Notes: generated by a model from the sequence alone, not told the origin. Positions 8,743 to 17,833 are shown, counted from the stretch's first letter. The stretch: 64,000 bases of DNA from Cryobacterium sp. GrIS_2_6 (GCF_035984545.1 NZ_JAXCHP010000001.1:2232001-2296000), one strand, 5' to 3'. Numbers and translations are program-made.

Positions 8743-9954
8743 ATGGTCCAGTCCCTCTCCCCCGCACTCGCCAGGCGCGTGGCCCTTGCCGCCCAGGGAT
8801 TCGGGCGTCCCGCCCCGGCCGCCCCGGGCATCCGCCAGTTGGACGCCCTGGTGACGCGCCTCGGCTTGTTGCAGATCGACTCGGTCAACGTCTTCGAGCG
8901 CAGCCATTACCTGCCGGCGTTCAGCCGGCTCGGCGGCTACGACAAGGCTCAGCTCGACCGGCTGACCTTCGCTGTCGGCAAGCAGGCCCGCTTTACCGAA
9001 TATTGGGCGCACGAGGCCTCGTTCGTGCCCCTCGAGAGCTGGCCGCTGTTCGCCTGGCGGATGGACGGTTTCCGCGAGCGGTCGGCGCGGACGCCGGGCG
9101 CCTGGTCGCAGGGCAACCGGCCGATGCTCGACTGGCTGCTCGCGGAACTGGCCTCCACGGGCCCGTTGCCGGCGAGTGCGATCGAGCACGACGCGAACAA
9201 GCGCAGCGGCCCGTGGTGGGGCTGGTCGGACGTCAAGAGCGGTCTCGAGACGCTGTTCCGCTGGGGCGACGTCGTCACCGCGGGCCGCAGCCGGTTCGAG
9301 CGGGTCTACGCGCTGCCTGGGCAGGTTCTTTCCCAGGAGCTGCTGGCCCGCCGGGTGCACCGGGACGATGCCCATCGCGAACTCGTCCGCCGGTCAGCGC
9401 GGGCGCACGGCATCGGCACGGCGAAGGACTTCGCCGACTACTTCCGCCTGAAGACTCCGGCGACTCTCGTTGCGATCCGTGAACTCGAGGACGCCGGCGA
9501 GCTGATCCCCGTCGTCGTTCCCGGCTGGGGCCCGGGTGGCACGCCCGGTGCCGCCTGGCTGCACCGGGACGCCCGGCTGCCGCGGGCCATGGACGCCGCG
9601 GCTGTGCTCTCGCCATTCGACCCCGTGGTCTGGGACCGGGCCAGGGCTCTCCGCCTGTTCGGTTTCCACTACCGCATCGAGATCTACACCCCCGAGCCGA
9701 AACGGGTCTTCGGGTACTACTCGCTGCCGATCCTGCTCGGCGACACGCTCGTCGGGCGCGTCGACCTCAAGAACGACCGGCAGGCCGGCGTGCTGCGCGT
9801 TCAGGCGGCCTGGGCCGAAGCGGATGCCCCGGCCGACACCGCAGAACGCCTCGCGCCCGTGCTGCGCGCGACCGCCCTCTGGCAAGGGCTCACCGAGATC
9901 ACGGTCGCGCCGCGGGGCACCCTCGCGCCGGCACTCGCCGCCCTCCTCGCCTGA
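8743..9954 (+). CDS. YcaQ/AlkX-type winged-helix DNA glycosylase
   Basis: A 403-residue protein of the HTH_42/YcaQ family. E. coli YcaQ unhooks interstrand DNA crosslinks, and the Streptomyces relative AlkZ protects against azinomycin. The N-terminal LGLLQIDSVNVFERSHY contains the catalytic QxD signature (QID), followed by three winged-helix modules and a C-terminal beta domain (LGDTLVGRVDLKNDR). Its role is base excision of bulky alkyl adducts, on family grounds. It has its own promoter region, divergent from the exporter gene, and is followed by a long palindrome and a tetranucleotide tract. Confidence 0.85.
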   Translation: MVQSLSPALARRVALAAQGFGRPAPAAPGIRQLDALVTRLGLLQIDSVNVFERSHYLPAFSRLGGYDKAQLDRLTFAVGKQARFTEYWAHEASFVPLESWPLFAWRMDGFRERSARTPGAWSQGNRPMLDWLLAELASTGPLPASAIEHDANKRSGPWWGWSDVKSGLETLFRWGDVVTAGRSRFERVYALPGQVLSQELLARRVHRDDAHRELVRRSARAHGIGTAKDFADYFRLKTPATLVAIRELEDAGELIPVVVPGWGPGGTPGAAWLHRDARLPRAMDAAAVLSPFDPVVWDRARALRLFGFHYRIEIYTPEPKRVFGYYSLPILLGDTLVGRVDLKNDRQAGVLRVQAAWAEADAPADTAERLAPVLRATALWQGLTEITVAPRGTLAPALAALLA

Positions 9955-9974
9955 GGGGCGGGTGGGCGCACTCC

Positions 9975-10038
9975 CGCGCGCCAACAGCGCCGGTGCGCGC
10001 CCGGCACGCCTGGCGCGGAGCGGCGCTGTTGGCGCGCG
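9975..10038. repeat. 18-bp perfect inverted repeat downstream of the glycosylase gene
   Basis: Arms 9975-9992 and 10021-10038 are exact reverse complements around a 28-nt GC-rich loop. Position between two convergent genes suggests a terminator-like function, although no T-run follows. Confidence 0.9.
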
Positions 10039-10044
10039 ACGCGC

Positions 10045-10113
10045 GGTCGGTCGGTCGGTCGGTTGGTCGGTCGGTCGGTCGGTCGGTCGGTCGGTCGGTC
10101 GGTCGGTCGGTCG
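10045..10113. repeat. GGTC tetranucleotide tandem repeat, about 17 units
   Basis: A near-perfect (GGTC)n tract of 69 bp with a single C-to-T variant unit near 10061. It starts 7 bp after the palindrome and ends at the stop codon of the htpX-like gene (read leftward), so it occupies the shared 3' region of two convergent genes and not an ORF. Confidence 0.97.
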
Positions 10114-10998
10114 TCAGAACTTATTGCCCATGGCGTGCAGGCGGTCGATCCGGTCCTCGATCGGAGGGTGCGTACTGAACAGCTTCGCCATCATGCCGGG
10201 CTTGAGCGGGTTTGCGATCCACAGGTGCGCCATCGACGTGTTCTGCTTCTGCATCGGGCGCCCGTAGGTCTCGAGCTTGGCAAGGGCGCTCGCGAGGGCA
10301 TCCGGATGCCGCGTCGTCAGCGCGCTCGTGGCATCGGCGAGGTATTCGCGCTGCCGGGAGACGGCAAGCTGCACCATGCTGGCGACGAGCGGTGCCACGA
10401 TCATCGCGACCAGGCCGAAGACCATCACGACGGGGTTGCCGTTGTTGTTGTTATTGCGACCGAAGAACGCCATCCGCAGGAACATGTCCGAGATGAAGCC
10501 GACCGCGACGACGAGGCCGAACACGACCATCGACACCCGGATGTCATAGTTGCGCACGTGCCCGAGTTCGTGGGCCATCACGCCCTCGAGCTCGGAGTCA
10601 TCCATGATGGCGAGCAGGCCCGTCGTCGCGGCGACGATCGCGTGCTGCGGGTCGCGCCCGGTCGCGAACGCGTTGGGCGCGGGGTCGTTGATGATGTAGA
10701 TCTCCGGCATCGGCGTGCCGGTCGTGATCGACAGGTTCTCGACGGTGTTCCAGAGCCGCGGATGCTCCGCCTTGCTGTTCACCCGGATGCCACCGCTCAT
10801 CGCGATCGCCTGGCGCCCGGCCGCGAAGTACTGCACGAGGGCGTAACCCGCGGCGACGACGATCGTGAGGATCAGGATGCCGTAGCCGCCTCGACCGTAG
10901 ACGGCGTTGGCAATCCAGCCGAGCCCGGCGATGATCGCCAGGAACAGGATGATGATGAAAACGGTGTTGCGCTTGTTCCGCGCGATCGCACTGTACAT
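10114..10998 (-). CDS. htpX: M48-family zinc metalloprotease, HtpX-like
   Basis: A 294-residue membrane metalloprotease of the HtpX group, which degrades misfolded membrane proteins. Two N-terminal membrane segments (about residues 12-50) are followed by the HExxH zinc site (VMAHELGHVRNYD) and a further hydrophobic pair around residues 155-215. The C-terminal THPPIEDRIDRL is the typical HtpX ending. Only 12 bp separate it from the upstream lemA gene on the same strand, a pairing that recurs across bacteria. The stop codon abuts the GGTC repeat. Confidence 0.92.
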   Translation of the reverse strand: MYSAIARNKRNTVFIIILFLAIIAGLGWIANAVYGRGGYGILILTIVVAAGYALVQYFAAGRQAIAMSGGIRVNSKAEHPRLWNTVENLSITTGTPMPEIYIINDPAPNAFATGRDPQHAIVAATTGLLAIMDDSELEGVMAHELGHVRNYDIRVSMVVFGLVVAVGFISDMFLRMAFFGRNNNNNGNPVVMVFGLVAMIVAPLVASMVQLAVSRQREYLADATSALTTRHPDALASALAKLETYGRPMQKQNTSMAHLWIANPLKPGMMAKLFSTHPPIEDRIDRLHAMGNKF

Positions 10999-11010
10999 CT
11001 GGGCCCGCCG

Positions 11011-11577
11011 CTAGAACTGGACGCGAGGCGGCTCCGCGATGGCTGCGGAGTCGGTGACCTCGAAGAAGTCGCGCTGGGTGAATCCGAGGTTCTTCGCGAT
11101 CAGGTTGTTCGGGAAGACCTGGATCTTCGTGTTGAGCTCCCGCACCCCGCCGTTGTAGAAGCGGCGCGACGCCTGGATCTTGTCCTCGGTGTCGACGAGC
11201 TCGGCCTGCAGCTGCAGGTAGTTCTGGCTGGCCTGGAGCTGCGGGTACGCCTCCGCGACCGCGAAGATGCTGCGCAGGGCGGACTGCATGTGGTTCTCGG
11301 CGGCCGCGGCATCCGCCGGGGTCGTCGCACTGATCGACTCGGCGCGGGCCTTTGCGACGTTCTCGAAGACCGACTTCTCGTGCGCCGCGTAGCCCTTGAC
11401 CGTCTCGATGAGGTTCGGGATGAGGTCGGCACGCCGCTTGAGCTGCACGGTGATGTCGCTCCACGCTTCGTCCACCCGCACCTTGAGGGTCACGAGGGAG
11501 TTGTACGTCGCCCAGAAGTAGATTCCGACGATGACGACAAGCACAACAACGATGAGTAGCGGGATGAGCCATTCCAT
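11011..11577 (-). CDS. lemA: LemA family protein
   Basis: A 188-residue LemA protein: one N-terminal membrane anchor (residues 4-24) followed by a helical bundle. Conserved blocks include YNSLVTLKVRVDEAWSDI, LKRRADLIPNLIETVKGYA and RRFYNGGVRELN. The molecular function is not established; family members pair with HtpX. The start at 11577 has AAGGAGA upstream. The frame is open much further (to 12576), but that part is antisense to the ABC transporter gene and is not used. Confidence 0.92.
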   Translation of the reverse strand: MEWLIPLLIVVVLVVIVGIYFWATYNSLVTLKVRVDEAWSDITVQLKRRADLIPNLIETVKGYAAHEKSVFENVAKARAESISATTPADAAAAENHMQSALRSIFAVAEAYPQLQASQNYLQLQAELVDTEDKIQASRRFYNGGVRELNTKIQVFPNNLIAKNLGFTQRDFFEVTDSAAIAEPPRVQF

Positions 11578-11748
11578 GGCAGCGTCTCCTTGTATTTCAG
11601 CGGTGCGAGCGAGCGGGCCGCGGCGGCATACGAACAATGCTGCCATCATAACGACGCCGCCTGACACTCTCATCCGCTTCCCACCAGACTCCAAGAAACA
11701 CCCCCGATCCGTGGTTCTTTCCGGCCGAACCGGCGAATAATCAAAGAC

Positions 11749-12555
11749 ATGAGCCATCTTTCTGCGCCCGCGGTCCACGTGACGGACCTGTTCGCCCGCC
11801 GGGGCAGGCATCCAGTGCTGCACGGGTTGAGCCTCACGGTGCCCCGCGGCCTCGTCGTGGGCCTGATCGGGCCGAGCGGATGCGGCAAGACGACCCTGAT
11901 GCGCTCGATCGTCGGCGTCCAGCTCGTGCAGTCCGGGGAGGTCACCGTGCTCGGCCGCCCGGCCGGCTCCGTCTCGCTCCGGAACCGGGTCGGCTATGTC
12001 ACGCAGGATGCGAGTGTCTACGACGACCTGACCGTGCGGCAGAACCTGAGGTACTTCCGGGCGGTGCTCGGTGCCCCCGCGAGCGACGTCGACCGGGTGA
12101 TCGACGCGACCGACCTGGGGAAATATGCCGGCCAGCTGGCTGGTTCGCTTTCCGGCGGCCAACGCAGCCGGGTGTCGCTCGCCGGCGCCCTGCTCGGGTC
12201 CCCTGAACTGCTCGTGCTCGACGAACCCACCGTCGGCCTCGACCCGGTCCTCCGGGTGGAGCTCTGGGAGCTGTTCCACCGGCTCGCGGCCGGAGGGACG
12301 AGCCTGCTCGTATCGAGTCATGCCATGGACGAGGCGAGCCGCTGCGACCGGCTGCTCCTGATGCGCGACGGTGAGATCCTCGCAGACGACACCCCGGCCG
12401 GGCTGCTCGCCTCGACCGCGACCGACGACGTCGAGGCGGCGTTCCTGAGCCTGATCCGGCGGCTTCCGTCGCCAGAAGACCCGCATCTCGAAGACCCGTC
12501 GCACGACGGCCGGCCGGCCGGGACCGGGCCGACCGGGTTCGACGGTGCGCTGTGA
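11749..12555 (+). CDS. ABC transporter ATP-binding protein (ABC-2 type exporter)
   Basis: A 268-residue ATPase with Walker A GPSGCGKTT (about residue 42), signature LSGGQRSRVSL, Walker B ELLVLDEPTVGLDP and switch His (LLVSSHAMDE). The last 35 residues are a variable Pro/Gly/Asp tail. Together with the following permease it forms a two-gene ABC-2 exporter of the drug or polyketide-resistance type. The substrate is unknown. The permease starts inside its stop codon (GTGA), so the subunits are co-translated. Confidence 0.9.
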   Translation: MSHLSAPAVHVTDLFARRGRHPVLHGLSLTVPRGLVVGLIGPSGCGKTTLMRSIVGVQLVQSGEVTVLGRPAGSVSLRNRVGYVTQDASVYDDLTVRQNLRYFRAVLGAPASDVDRVIDATDLGKYAGQLAGSLSGGQRSRVSLAGALLGSPELLVLDEPTVGLDPVLRVELWELFHRLAAGGTSLLVSSHAMDEASRCDRLLLMRDGEILADDTPAGLLASTATDDVEAAFLSLIRRLPSPEDPHLEDPSHDGRPAGTGPTGFDGAL

Positions 12556-13286
12556 ACCTGCGCCGCACGTTCGCAACGGCCGGTCGGGTGCTCGCCCAGA
12601 TCCGGCACGACCCCCGCACGATCGTGCTGCTCCTCGTCGTCCCGAGCCTGCTGGTCGGGCTGGTGGCCTGGATCTTCTCCGACACGCCCGTGTTCGACAG
12701 GATCGGGCCGGCGATGATCGCCCTGTTCCCGTTCATTGTGATGTTCCTCGTGACGAGCATCACGACCCTGAGGGAACGCCGCACCGGCACGCTGGAACGG
12801 CTGCTCTCGATGCCGCTCGGCAAGGGCGACTTCATCCTCGGCTACACCCTCGCTTTCGGGCTGCTCGCGGTGCTGCAGTCCGCGGTAGCGGTCGGGTACG
12901 CGGTCTGGGTCTGCGGCCTCACGATCGCCGGTTCGGTCTGGCTCCTGCTCGCGGTCGCCGTCGCCGACGCGGTTCTCGGCACGACCTTCGGGCTGCTCGC
13001 GAGCGCGTTCGCCCGCACCGAGTTCCAGGTCGTGCAGTTCATGCCCGCGCTCGTGTTCCCGCAGATCCTGCTCGGCGGAATCTTCCTCCCCCGCGACCAG
13101 CTTCCGGACGCCCTGCGCATCATCAGCGACTGGCTTCCGCTTTCCCACGCGATCGACGCCCTCCAGGCCGTCGCCTCGAACTCGCAGGACGCCGCATACA
13201 TCGGCGGCGAACTGCTCATCATCGGGGCGTGGATCGTGGGAGCGGTTGTCGTCGGCTCGATCACGCTCCGCCGTCGCACCCCCTGA
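12552..13286 (+). CDS. ABC-2 type transporter permease
   Basis: A 244-residue permease with six hydrophobic segments. ABC-2 signatures are visible in the middle (TLRERRTGTLERLLSMPLGK) and near the end, where MPALVFPQILLGGIFLPRDQLP precedes DWLPLSHAIDALQ. It pairs with the overlapping ATPase gene to make a heteromeric or dimeric exporter. A GC-rich inverted repeat (CCCCCGTACGGATGCCGGGGG) follows the stop, between it and the convergent GH1-like gene. Confidence 0.9.
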   Translation: MNLRRTFATAGRVLAQIRHDPRTIVLLLVVPSLLVGLVAWIFSDTPVFDRIGPAMIALFPFIVMFLVTSITTLRERRTGTLERLLSMPLGKGDFILGYTLAFGLLAVLQSAVAVGYAVWVCGLTIAGSVWLLLAVAVADAVLGTTFGLLASAFARTEFQVVQFMPALVFPQILLGGIFLPRDQLPDALRIISDWLPLSHAIDALQAVASNSQDAAYIGGELLIIGAWIVGAVVVGSITLRRRTP

Positions 13287-13316
13287 CCCATCCCCCGTAC
13301 GGATGCCGGGGGCCGG

Positions 13317-14966
13317 TCAGCGGGCGGCGAGCACCTTCTGGAGCCAGTGGTACGAGGACTTCGGGGTGCGCTTCCGCTCGGGGTCCGCGAAGTCGACCCG
13401 CACCAGGCCGTAACGCTGGGTGTAGCCCGCGGTCCACTCGAAGCCGTCGAGCAGCGACCAGACGAAGGCCCCGCGCAGGCTGACCGCCGCCGCCGGCTTG
13501 CCCGGTGCGACGGCGTCGAGTGCGGCGACGAGGTGTTCGGCGAGGTAGTCGATCCTGGCGGGGTCGTCGACGGCGCCGCGGCTGTCGACCTGGTCAGGGA
13601 AACTCGCTCCGAGGCTCGTGAGGTACACCGGAGGGAGTGCGTCGCCGTACCGGGTCGCGAGCTCGGCGAGCGCGACGCCGAGGTAGTCGGGCGCGATCGC
13701 GCGTGCAGCCCCGGTGACCGTGAACTCCCGGAACGGGAGCACGTGGAACGGGAAGGAGACCACGGGCGCGTTCTCGTCGACCGTGCCGGCGTTCGCGGCG
13801 GTCCGCGGCCCGACGCCCGAGCCGGCGGCACCCGGTCCGCCAGGGCCGCCCGCCCGGCTTGCCGGCCCGCGGGAGCCGGGACCGCGGGAGCCGGGGCCGC
13901 GCGGACCCGAGCCAGCGCCGGCCTCACCGCGCGCCCCGCCCGCTCCGTTCCCGGAGGGGTCGCCGCCGGCGATCGCGCCGCTCACGACCGGAACAGGCCC
14001 TGCCGCGACCCGTGACGGCTGCACGTAGTTGAGACCGTAGAAGTCCAGCGGCTGGTGGATGGTGCGCAGGTCCTCCGGCTCCGTCTCGAGCAGCAGCCGC
14101 AGCTCGGTCTCGTAGGGCTCCGGCGGCACCGGGTAGCTCCCGAGGAGAACGGCGTCGGCGAAAACGCGGTTGTGCAGCAGGTCGAAGAGCGCGGCGGCGA
14201 CTTCGTCTGCCTCCCTGTCGCTCGCCGGCTGCACGGGCGAGTACGCGTTCGCGATTCCGACGCCGCCGCGCACGTCGGCGGCGCGCAGACCCTGAACCGC
14301 GAGGCCGTGGCCGAGAAGCTGGTGGTGTGCGGCCGGCAGTGCGGCGAACAGGCGGGCCTCGCCGGGGGCATCCGTGCCGAGTGCGTAGCCGGCGAGCGTC
14401 ACGGTCGCGGGCTCGTCGAGGGTGACCCAGGCGTCGACCCGATCGCCGAACACGGCCCCGAGCTCGTAGGCGTAGTCCGCGAAGCGCGAGGCGGTGTCCC
14501 GGTTCAGCCAGCCGCCGCGCAGGGCGAGCGGCAGGTCACGCTGGTGCAGCGTCGCCATCGGGCGAATGCCGGCCGCGAGCAGCCCGTCGACGAGCCGGTC
14601 GTAGAACGCGAGCCCGGTGCGCGCGAGCGCCCCGCGTCCGTCCGGCTGCACCCGGGACCACGCGAACGAGAACCGGTAGGCGTCGACTCCGAGCTCGCCC
14701 AGGAGGGTGAGGTCCTCGGGCAGCTTGTTGTAGTGGTCCGCAGAAACGGATGCGTTCGACGCGTCCACGATGCGGCCGGCGGTCGCCGTGAACGGGTCCC
14801 AGGTCGACTCGGCGCGCCCGCCGTCGCGGGCGGCGCCCTCGATCTGGAACGCAGAACTCGCGACCCCGATCGTGAAGCCGTCGGGGAGCCGGTCGCCGAG
14901 TTCGTTGGCGCGGTGCGGCCAGGCCCGGCCTGCGACCGTGTTGGTGTTGATCGGCTTACTGCTCAT
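13317..14966 (-). CDS. GH1-fold protein with altered catalytic residues (probable pseudoenzyme)
   Basis: A 549-residue protein that follows the beta-glucosidase (GH1) fold end to end (SSAFQIEGAARDGG near the N-terminus, FVWSLLDGFEWTAGYTQRYGL near the C-terminus). However, the nucleophile motif ITENG reads LTSLG, with Ser for Glu. The HWDLP sugar-binding motif reads QRDLP, and TxNEP reads TLDEP with the acid/base Glu kept. Between about residues 335 and 400 is a Gly/Ala/Pro/Arg-rich low-complexity insertion absent from normal GH1 enzymes. The frame is uninterrupted, so it is probably expressed, but ordinary retaining hydrolysis is not expected. It could bind rather than cleave a glycoside, or act by another route. 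Confidence 0.82.
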   Translation of the reverse strand: MSSKPINTNTVAGRAWPHRANELGDRLPDGFTIGVASSAFQIEGAARDGGRAESTWDPFTATAGRIVDASNASVSADHYNKLPEDLTLLGELGVDAYRFSFAWSRVQPDGRGALARTGLAFYDRLVDGLLAAGIRPMATLHQRDLPLALRGGWLNRDTASRFADYAYELGAVFGDRVDAWVTLDEPATVTLAGYALGTDAPGEARLFAALPAAHHQLLGHGLAVQGLRAADVRGGVGIANAYSPVQPASDREADEVAAALFDLLHNRVFADAVLLGSYPVPPEPYETELRLLLETEPEDLRTIHQPLDFYGLNYVQPSRVAAGPVPVVSGAIAGGDPSGNGAGGARGEAGAGSGPRGPGSRGPGSRGPASRAGGPGGPGAAGSGVGPRTAANAGTVDENAPVVSFPFHVLPFREFTVTGAARAIAPDYLGVALAELATRYGDALPPVYLTSLGASFPDQVDSRGAVDDPARIDYLAEHLVAALDAVAPGKPAAAVSLRGAFVWSLLDGFEWTAGYTQRYGLVRVDFADPERKRTPKSSYHWLQKVLAAR

Positions 14967-15100
14967 CTCGGAGGGCTCTCTGTACTGTGTCGGTCGGGCG
15001 CTGTGCGGTCGGGCGGTTCGTGGAGCGGCCGCGGGCCGCGGTCACCAGCCTGTCACGCGCGGCGCGAGAATCCGCACCCCGAGGTCGACCGGCCGGCCGG

Positions 15101-16414
15101 TTACCGCCCGAGGACCCGTTCGAGGTACCGGTTCGTGAACCGGCGCTCGGGGTCGAGCCTGTCGCGTACGGCGACGAAGTCGTCGAAGTGCGGATAGGTC
15201 TCGCGAAGGGATTCGGCATCCCTCGTGTGCATCTTTCCCCAGTGCGGGCGCCCGTCGTGGGAGCGCATGATGGCCTCGACGGCGGTGAAGTACTCGGCCG
15301 GTTTCTCCCGGAAGAAGCGATGCACGGCGATGTACCCGGCCTCACGGCCGTAGGCCGTGGAGAGCCACACGTCGTCCGCGGCGGCGGACCGCACCTCGAT
15401 CGGGAACGAGATCCGCCAACCGGAGCGCTGGATGAGTTCGCGGATCTCGCGCACGGCCGACGGAATCGCGGCGATCGGGAGCGCGTATTCCATCTCGTGA
15501 AAACGCACGGCGCGCCGGCTCACGAAAATGCGCGTCGAGGCATCCGTGTATTCCCGCCGGGCCATGAAGCGCTCCGCCACCCGGTTGATTGTCGGAACGG
15601 ACTCCGGGAGCACGGCCCCGATCGTGCAGAGAGCCCCGAAGACGCCGTTGGCAAGAAGTTCGTCGTCGATCCAGCGGGAGACCGGCGCGAGCGGCGCGCG
15701 CCCGGCGGCCGGGTCCAGCCGGGTGTTCGTCTTGGTGAGGGCCTTCTCGGTGTGCGGGAACCAGTAGAACTCGAAGTGGTCGGCGGCGCGGCTGCGCTCG
15801 TCGAAGGTGTCGAGTACCTCGCCGAGCGGTTCGGCCTGTTCGACGGCGTGCAGGAGGAAGGCCGGGACGCACTGGATCGTCACGTCGACGAGGATGCCGA
15901 GCGCGCCGAGACCGAGGCGGGCGGCGGGGAAGATCTCCGCGTTCTCGGTCTCGCTCACGTGCAGGAGTTCGCCGTCGCCTGTGACGAGGGTGAGGCCGAC
16001 GATCTGGGTGACGAGTCCGCCGAAGGCCGATCCGGTTCCGTGGGTTCCCGTCGAGGTCGCCCCGGAGATCGTCTGCCGGTCGACGTCTCCCATGTTGGCG
16101 AGGGCCAGCCCGTAGGGCGCGAGCAGGCCGCGGATCCGGTGCAGTCGGGTGCCTGCGGCGAGGGTGACACGGCCGGTGGCCGTGTCGACGCCGACGATGC
16201 CGGAGAGGTCTGCCAGGTCGAGGAGCACGCCGGGGGCGACGGCGATGCCGGAGAAGCTGTGTCCAGAGCCCACGGCCTTGATCGGCATCCCGGATCTCGC
16301 CGCGGCAACGACCGCACGCTGCACGGCCACGACACTCGTGGGCCGCTCGACCCTGGCCGGCCGGACGGACTCGCTGCGCGCCCAGTTCTGCCAGAGAGCA
16401 CCGGTGTTCGTCAC
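15101..16414 (-). CDS. D-arabinono-1,4-lactone oxidase-type FAD oxidoreductase
   Basis: A 437-residue VAO-family flavoprotein. The N-terminal FAD domain shows AVGSGHSFSGIAVAPG and a Gly-rich ISGATSTGTHGTGS, and the C-terminal ALO domain contains RPHWGKMH, the motif that positions the sugar lactone. Family enzymes oxidise aldonolactones or sugar alcohols. The natural substrate here is unknown. Its GTG start overlaps the stop of the PLP deaminase/aldolase gene by 4 nt, so the two are translationally coupled. A common pathway is inferred. Confidence 0.87.
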   Translation of the reverse strand: MTNTGALWQNWARSESVRPARVERPTSVVAVQRAVVAAARSGMPIKAVGSGHSFSGIAVAPGVLLDLADLSGIVGVDTATGRVTLAAGTRLHRIRGLLAPYGLALANMGDVDRQTISGATSTGTHGTGSAFGGLVTQIVGLTLVTGDGELLHVSETENAEIFPAARLGLGALGILVDVTIQCVPAFLLHAVEQAEPLGEVLDTFDERSRAADHFEFYWFPHTEKALTKTNTRLDPAAGRAPLAPVSRWIDDELLANGVFGALCTIGAVLPESVPTINRVAERFMARREYTDASTRIFVSRRAVRFHEMEYALPIAAIPSAVREIRELIQRSGWRISFPIEVRSAAADDVWLSTAYGREAGYIAVHRFFREKPAEYFTAVEAIMRSHDGRPHWGKMHTRDAESLRETYPHFDDFVAVRDRLDPERRFTNRYLERVLGR

Positions 16415-17661
16415 AGGAACGCCTTCCCCTCGCCGCGGTAGGTGGGCAGCATGTCGACGACCCGGCCGTCGTCCACCACTGCGAATTCTGTCACGTGTTC
16501 GCTGAGCTCCCCCGACTTGGTGTGCCGCAGCCAGACCCGGTCGCCGACGTCCAGGGCCGCGGCTCCGGGGCCCGCGAGCGGGGTCTGCACCTCACCGGAG
16601 GCTTCCCGCGGCACGACGGCGAGCCCGGGCGGCCAGGCGAGGGCCGGCATCCGGTCGGCACCCGGCGGTCCGGATGCGACCCAGCCGCCGCCGAGGAGCG
16701 TCGCGGTCACCGAGCTCGGCTTCCGCACCACGGAGAGGGCGAAGGCCGCGGCGGGAGCGGGCGTGAATGCCGAATAGTTGTCGAAGAGGTGCCCGCCGAA
16801 GAAGCCGCTGCCCGCGGCGATATCGGTGACCGAGGCATCCGCGTGGGTGCTCTCGAGGGAACCGGTGCCGCCACCGTTCACGAACTCGAGCGGCGCGACC
16901 TCGCGCACGGCCGCGACGGCGGCGGCGCGGCGCACGCCGAGCTCGGCGATCGAGTGGCGGCGCACCCATCGGTTCACGATCCCGGTGCTGAGCGCACGGG
17001 GGCCGCGACCGGCCGGCCGGTCACCGAGGCCGGCGACCTGCGATTCGTATGCCATCAGGCCGACGAGCGCGAAGCCGGGGCGCGCGACGATGGCCGCCGC
17101 GAAGTCCCTGGCCTCCTGAATGGTGTGCACCGGCGAGCGCAGCACGCCGAGGTGCCCGAGCACCGGATTCTTCCAGCCGGCGTCGAGCTCGATGCACAGT
17201 CGGATGGTCTCGCGCCGGTGCGGGGGGATCACCGTGTCGATGAGGTCGAGCTGGGCGAGCGAGTCCACCATCAGGGTGACCCGGGAGGCAAGCAGCGCCG
17301 AGCGGCCGAGGACCCCGATCGCCCCCCGGTCCACGCTCGGATAGCCGACCACGACGTCGTCCAGGGATTCCGCGAGCCAGAGCGCCTCGGCGAGGGTGTA
17401 CGCGAGCACGCCCTGGTAGCCGGGCACGGCGAGGATGGCCTCGAGCACGCCGCGGACGCGGATCGACTTCGAGGCGACGCGGATCGGGGTTCCACCGGCG
17501 CGTCGCAACATGTCGTGGGTGTTGTGGCGGAGCGCTCCGAGGTGCAGAGCCGCGACGGGCGTGTCGAGATGGCTGGTGGCCTCGGTCAGGGCCGGCCAGT
17601 AGCTCTCCGGTCGGAGCCAGGGCGCTCCGGTGGCGGGAACGCGCAAGTCAGGAAGCGTCAT
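16411..17661 (-). CDS. Fold-type III PLP protein (amino-acid deaminase/aldolase, alanine-racemase N-terminal domain)
   Basis: A 416-residue protein with an alanine-racemase-like TIM barrel. The Lys of PIRVASKSIRV (about residue 65) is the likely PLP ligand, and ELDAGWKNPV and LVGLMAYESQVAG lie on the barrel, with a D-threonine-aldolase-like C-terminal domain. Known relatives include D-threonine aldolase and D-serine dehydratase; the reaction here is not known. It is the first gene of a two-gene unit with the lactone oxidase. The 170-bp upstream gap, shared divergently with the next gene, contains the palindrome ATCCCGCGCGGGAT. Confidence 0.83.
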   Translation of the reverse strand: MTLPDLRVPATGAPWLRPESYWPALTEATSHLDTPVAALHLGALRHNTHDMLRRAGGTPIRVASKSIRVRGVLEAILAVPGYQGVLAYTLAEALWLAESLDDVVVGYPSVDRGAIGVLGRSALLASRVTLMVDSLAQLDLIDTVIPPHRRETIRLCIELDAGWKNPVLGHLGVLRSPVHTIQEARDFAAAIVARPGFALVGLMAYESQVAGLGDRPAGRGPRALSTGIVNRWVRRHSIAELGVRRAAAVAAVREVAPLEFVNGGGTGSLESTHADASVTDIAAGSGFFGGHLFDNYSAFTPAPAAAFALSVVRKPSSVTATLLGGGWVASGPPGADRMPALAWPPGLAVVPREASGEVQTPLAGPGAAALDVGDRVWLRHTKSGELSEHVTEFAVVDDGRVVDMLPTYRGEGKAFL

Positions 17662-17833
17662 GGCGAGATCGGGCCTGTCTCACGGAGGGGCGGCGAATCC
17701 GCCTCGTGTCCGTCAGTATGCCCTACGCCCGCGTCCCGCGCCGGATAACAATCCCGCGCGGGATCGTCCCTGTTGCGCGTTGCACGTTGACAATCGGGGA
17801 GATGACCCCTGAAATGGAGGCAAGGGGGGACCT

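Noticed and set aside
11578-12576. N-terminal extension of the LemA frame
   Set aside because: It overlaps the ABC ATPase gene in antisense; the conserved LemA start with a ribosome site is at 11577.
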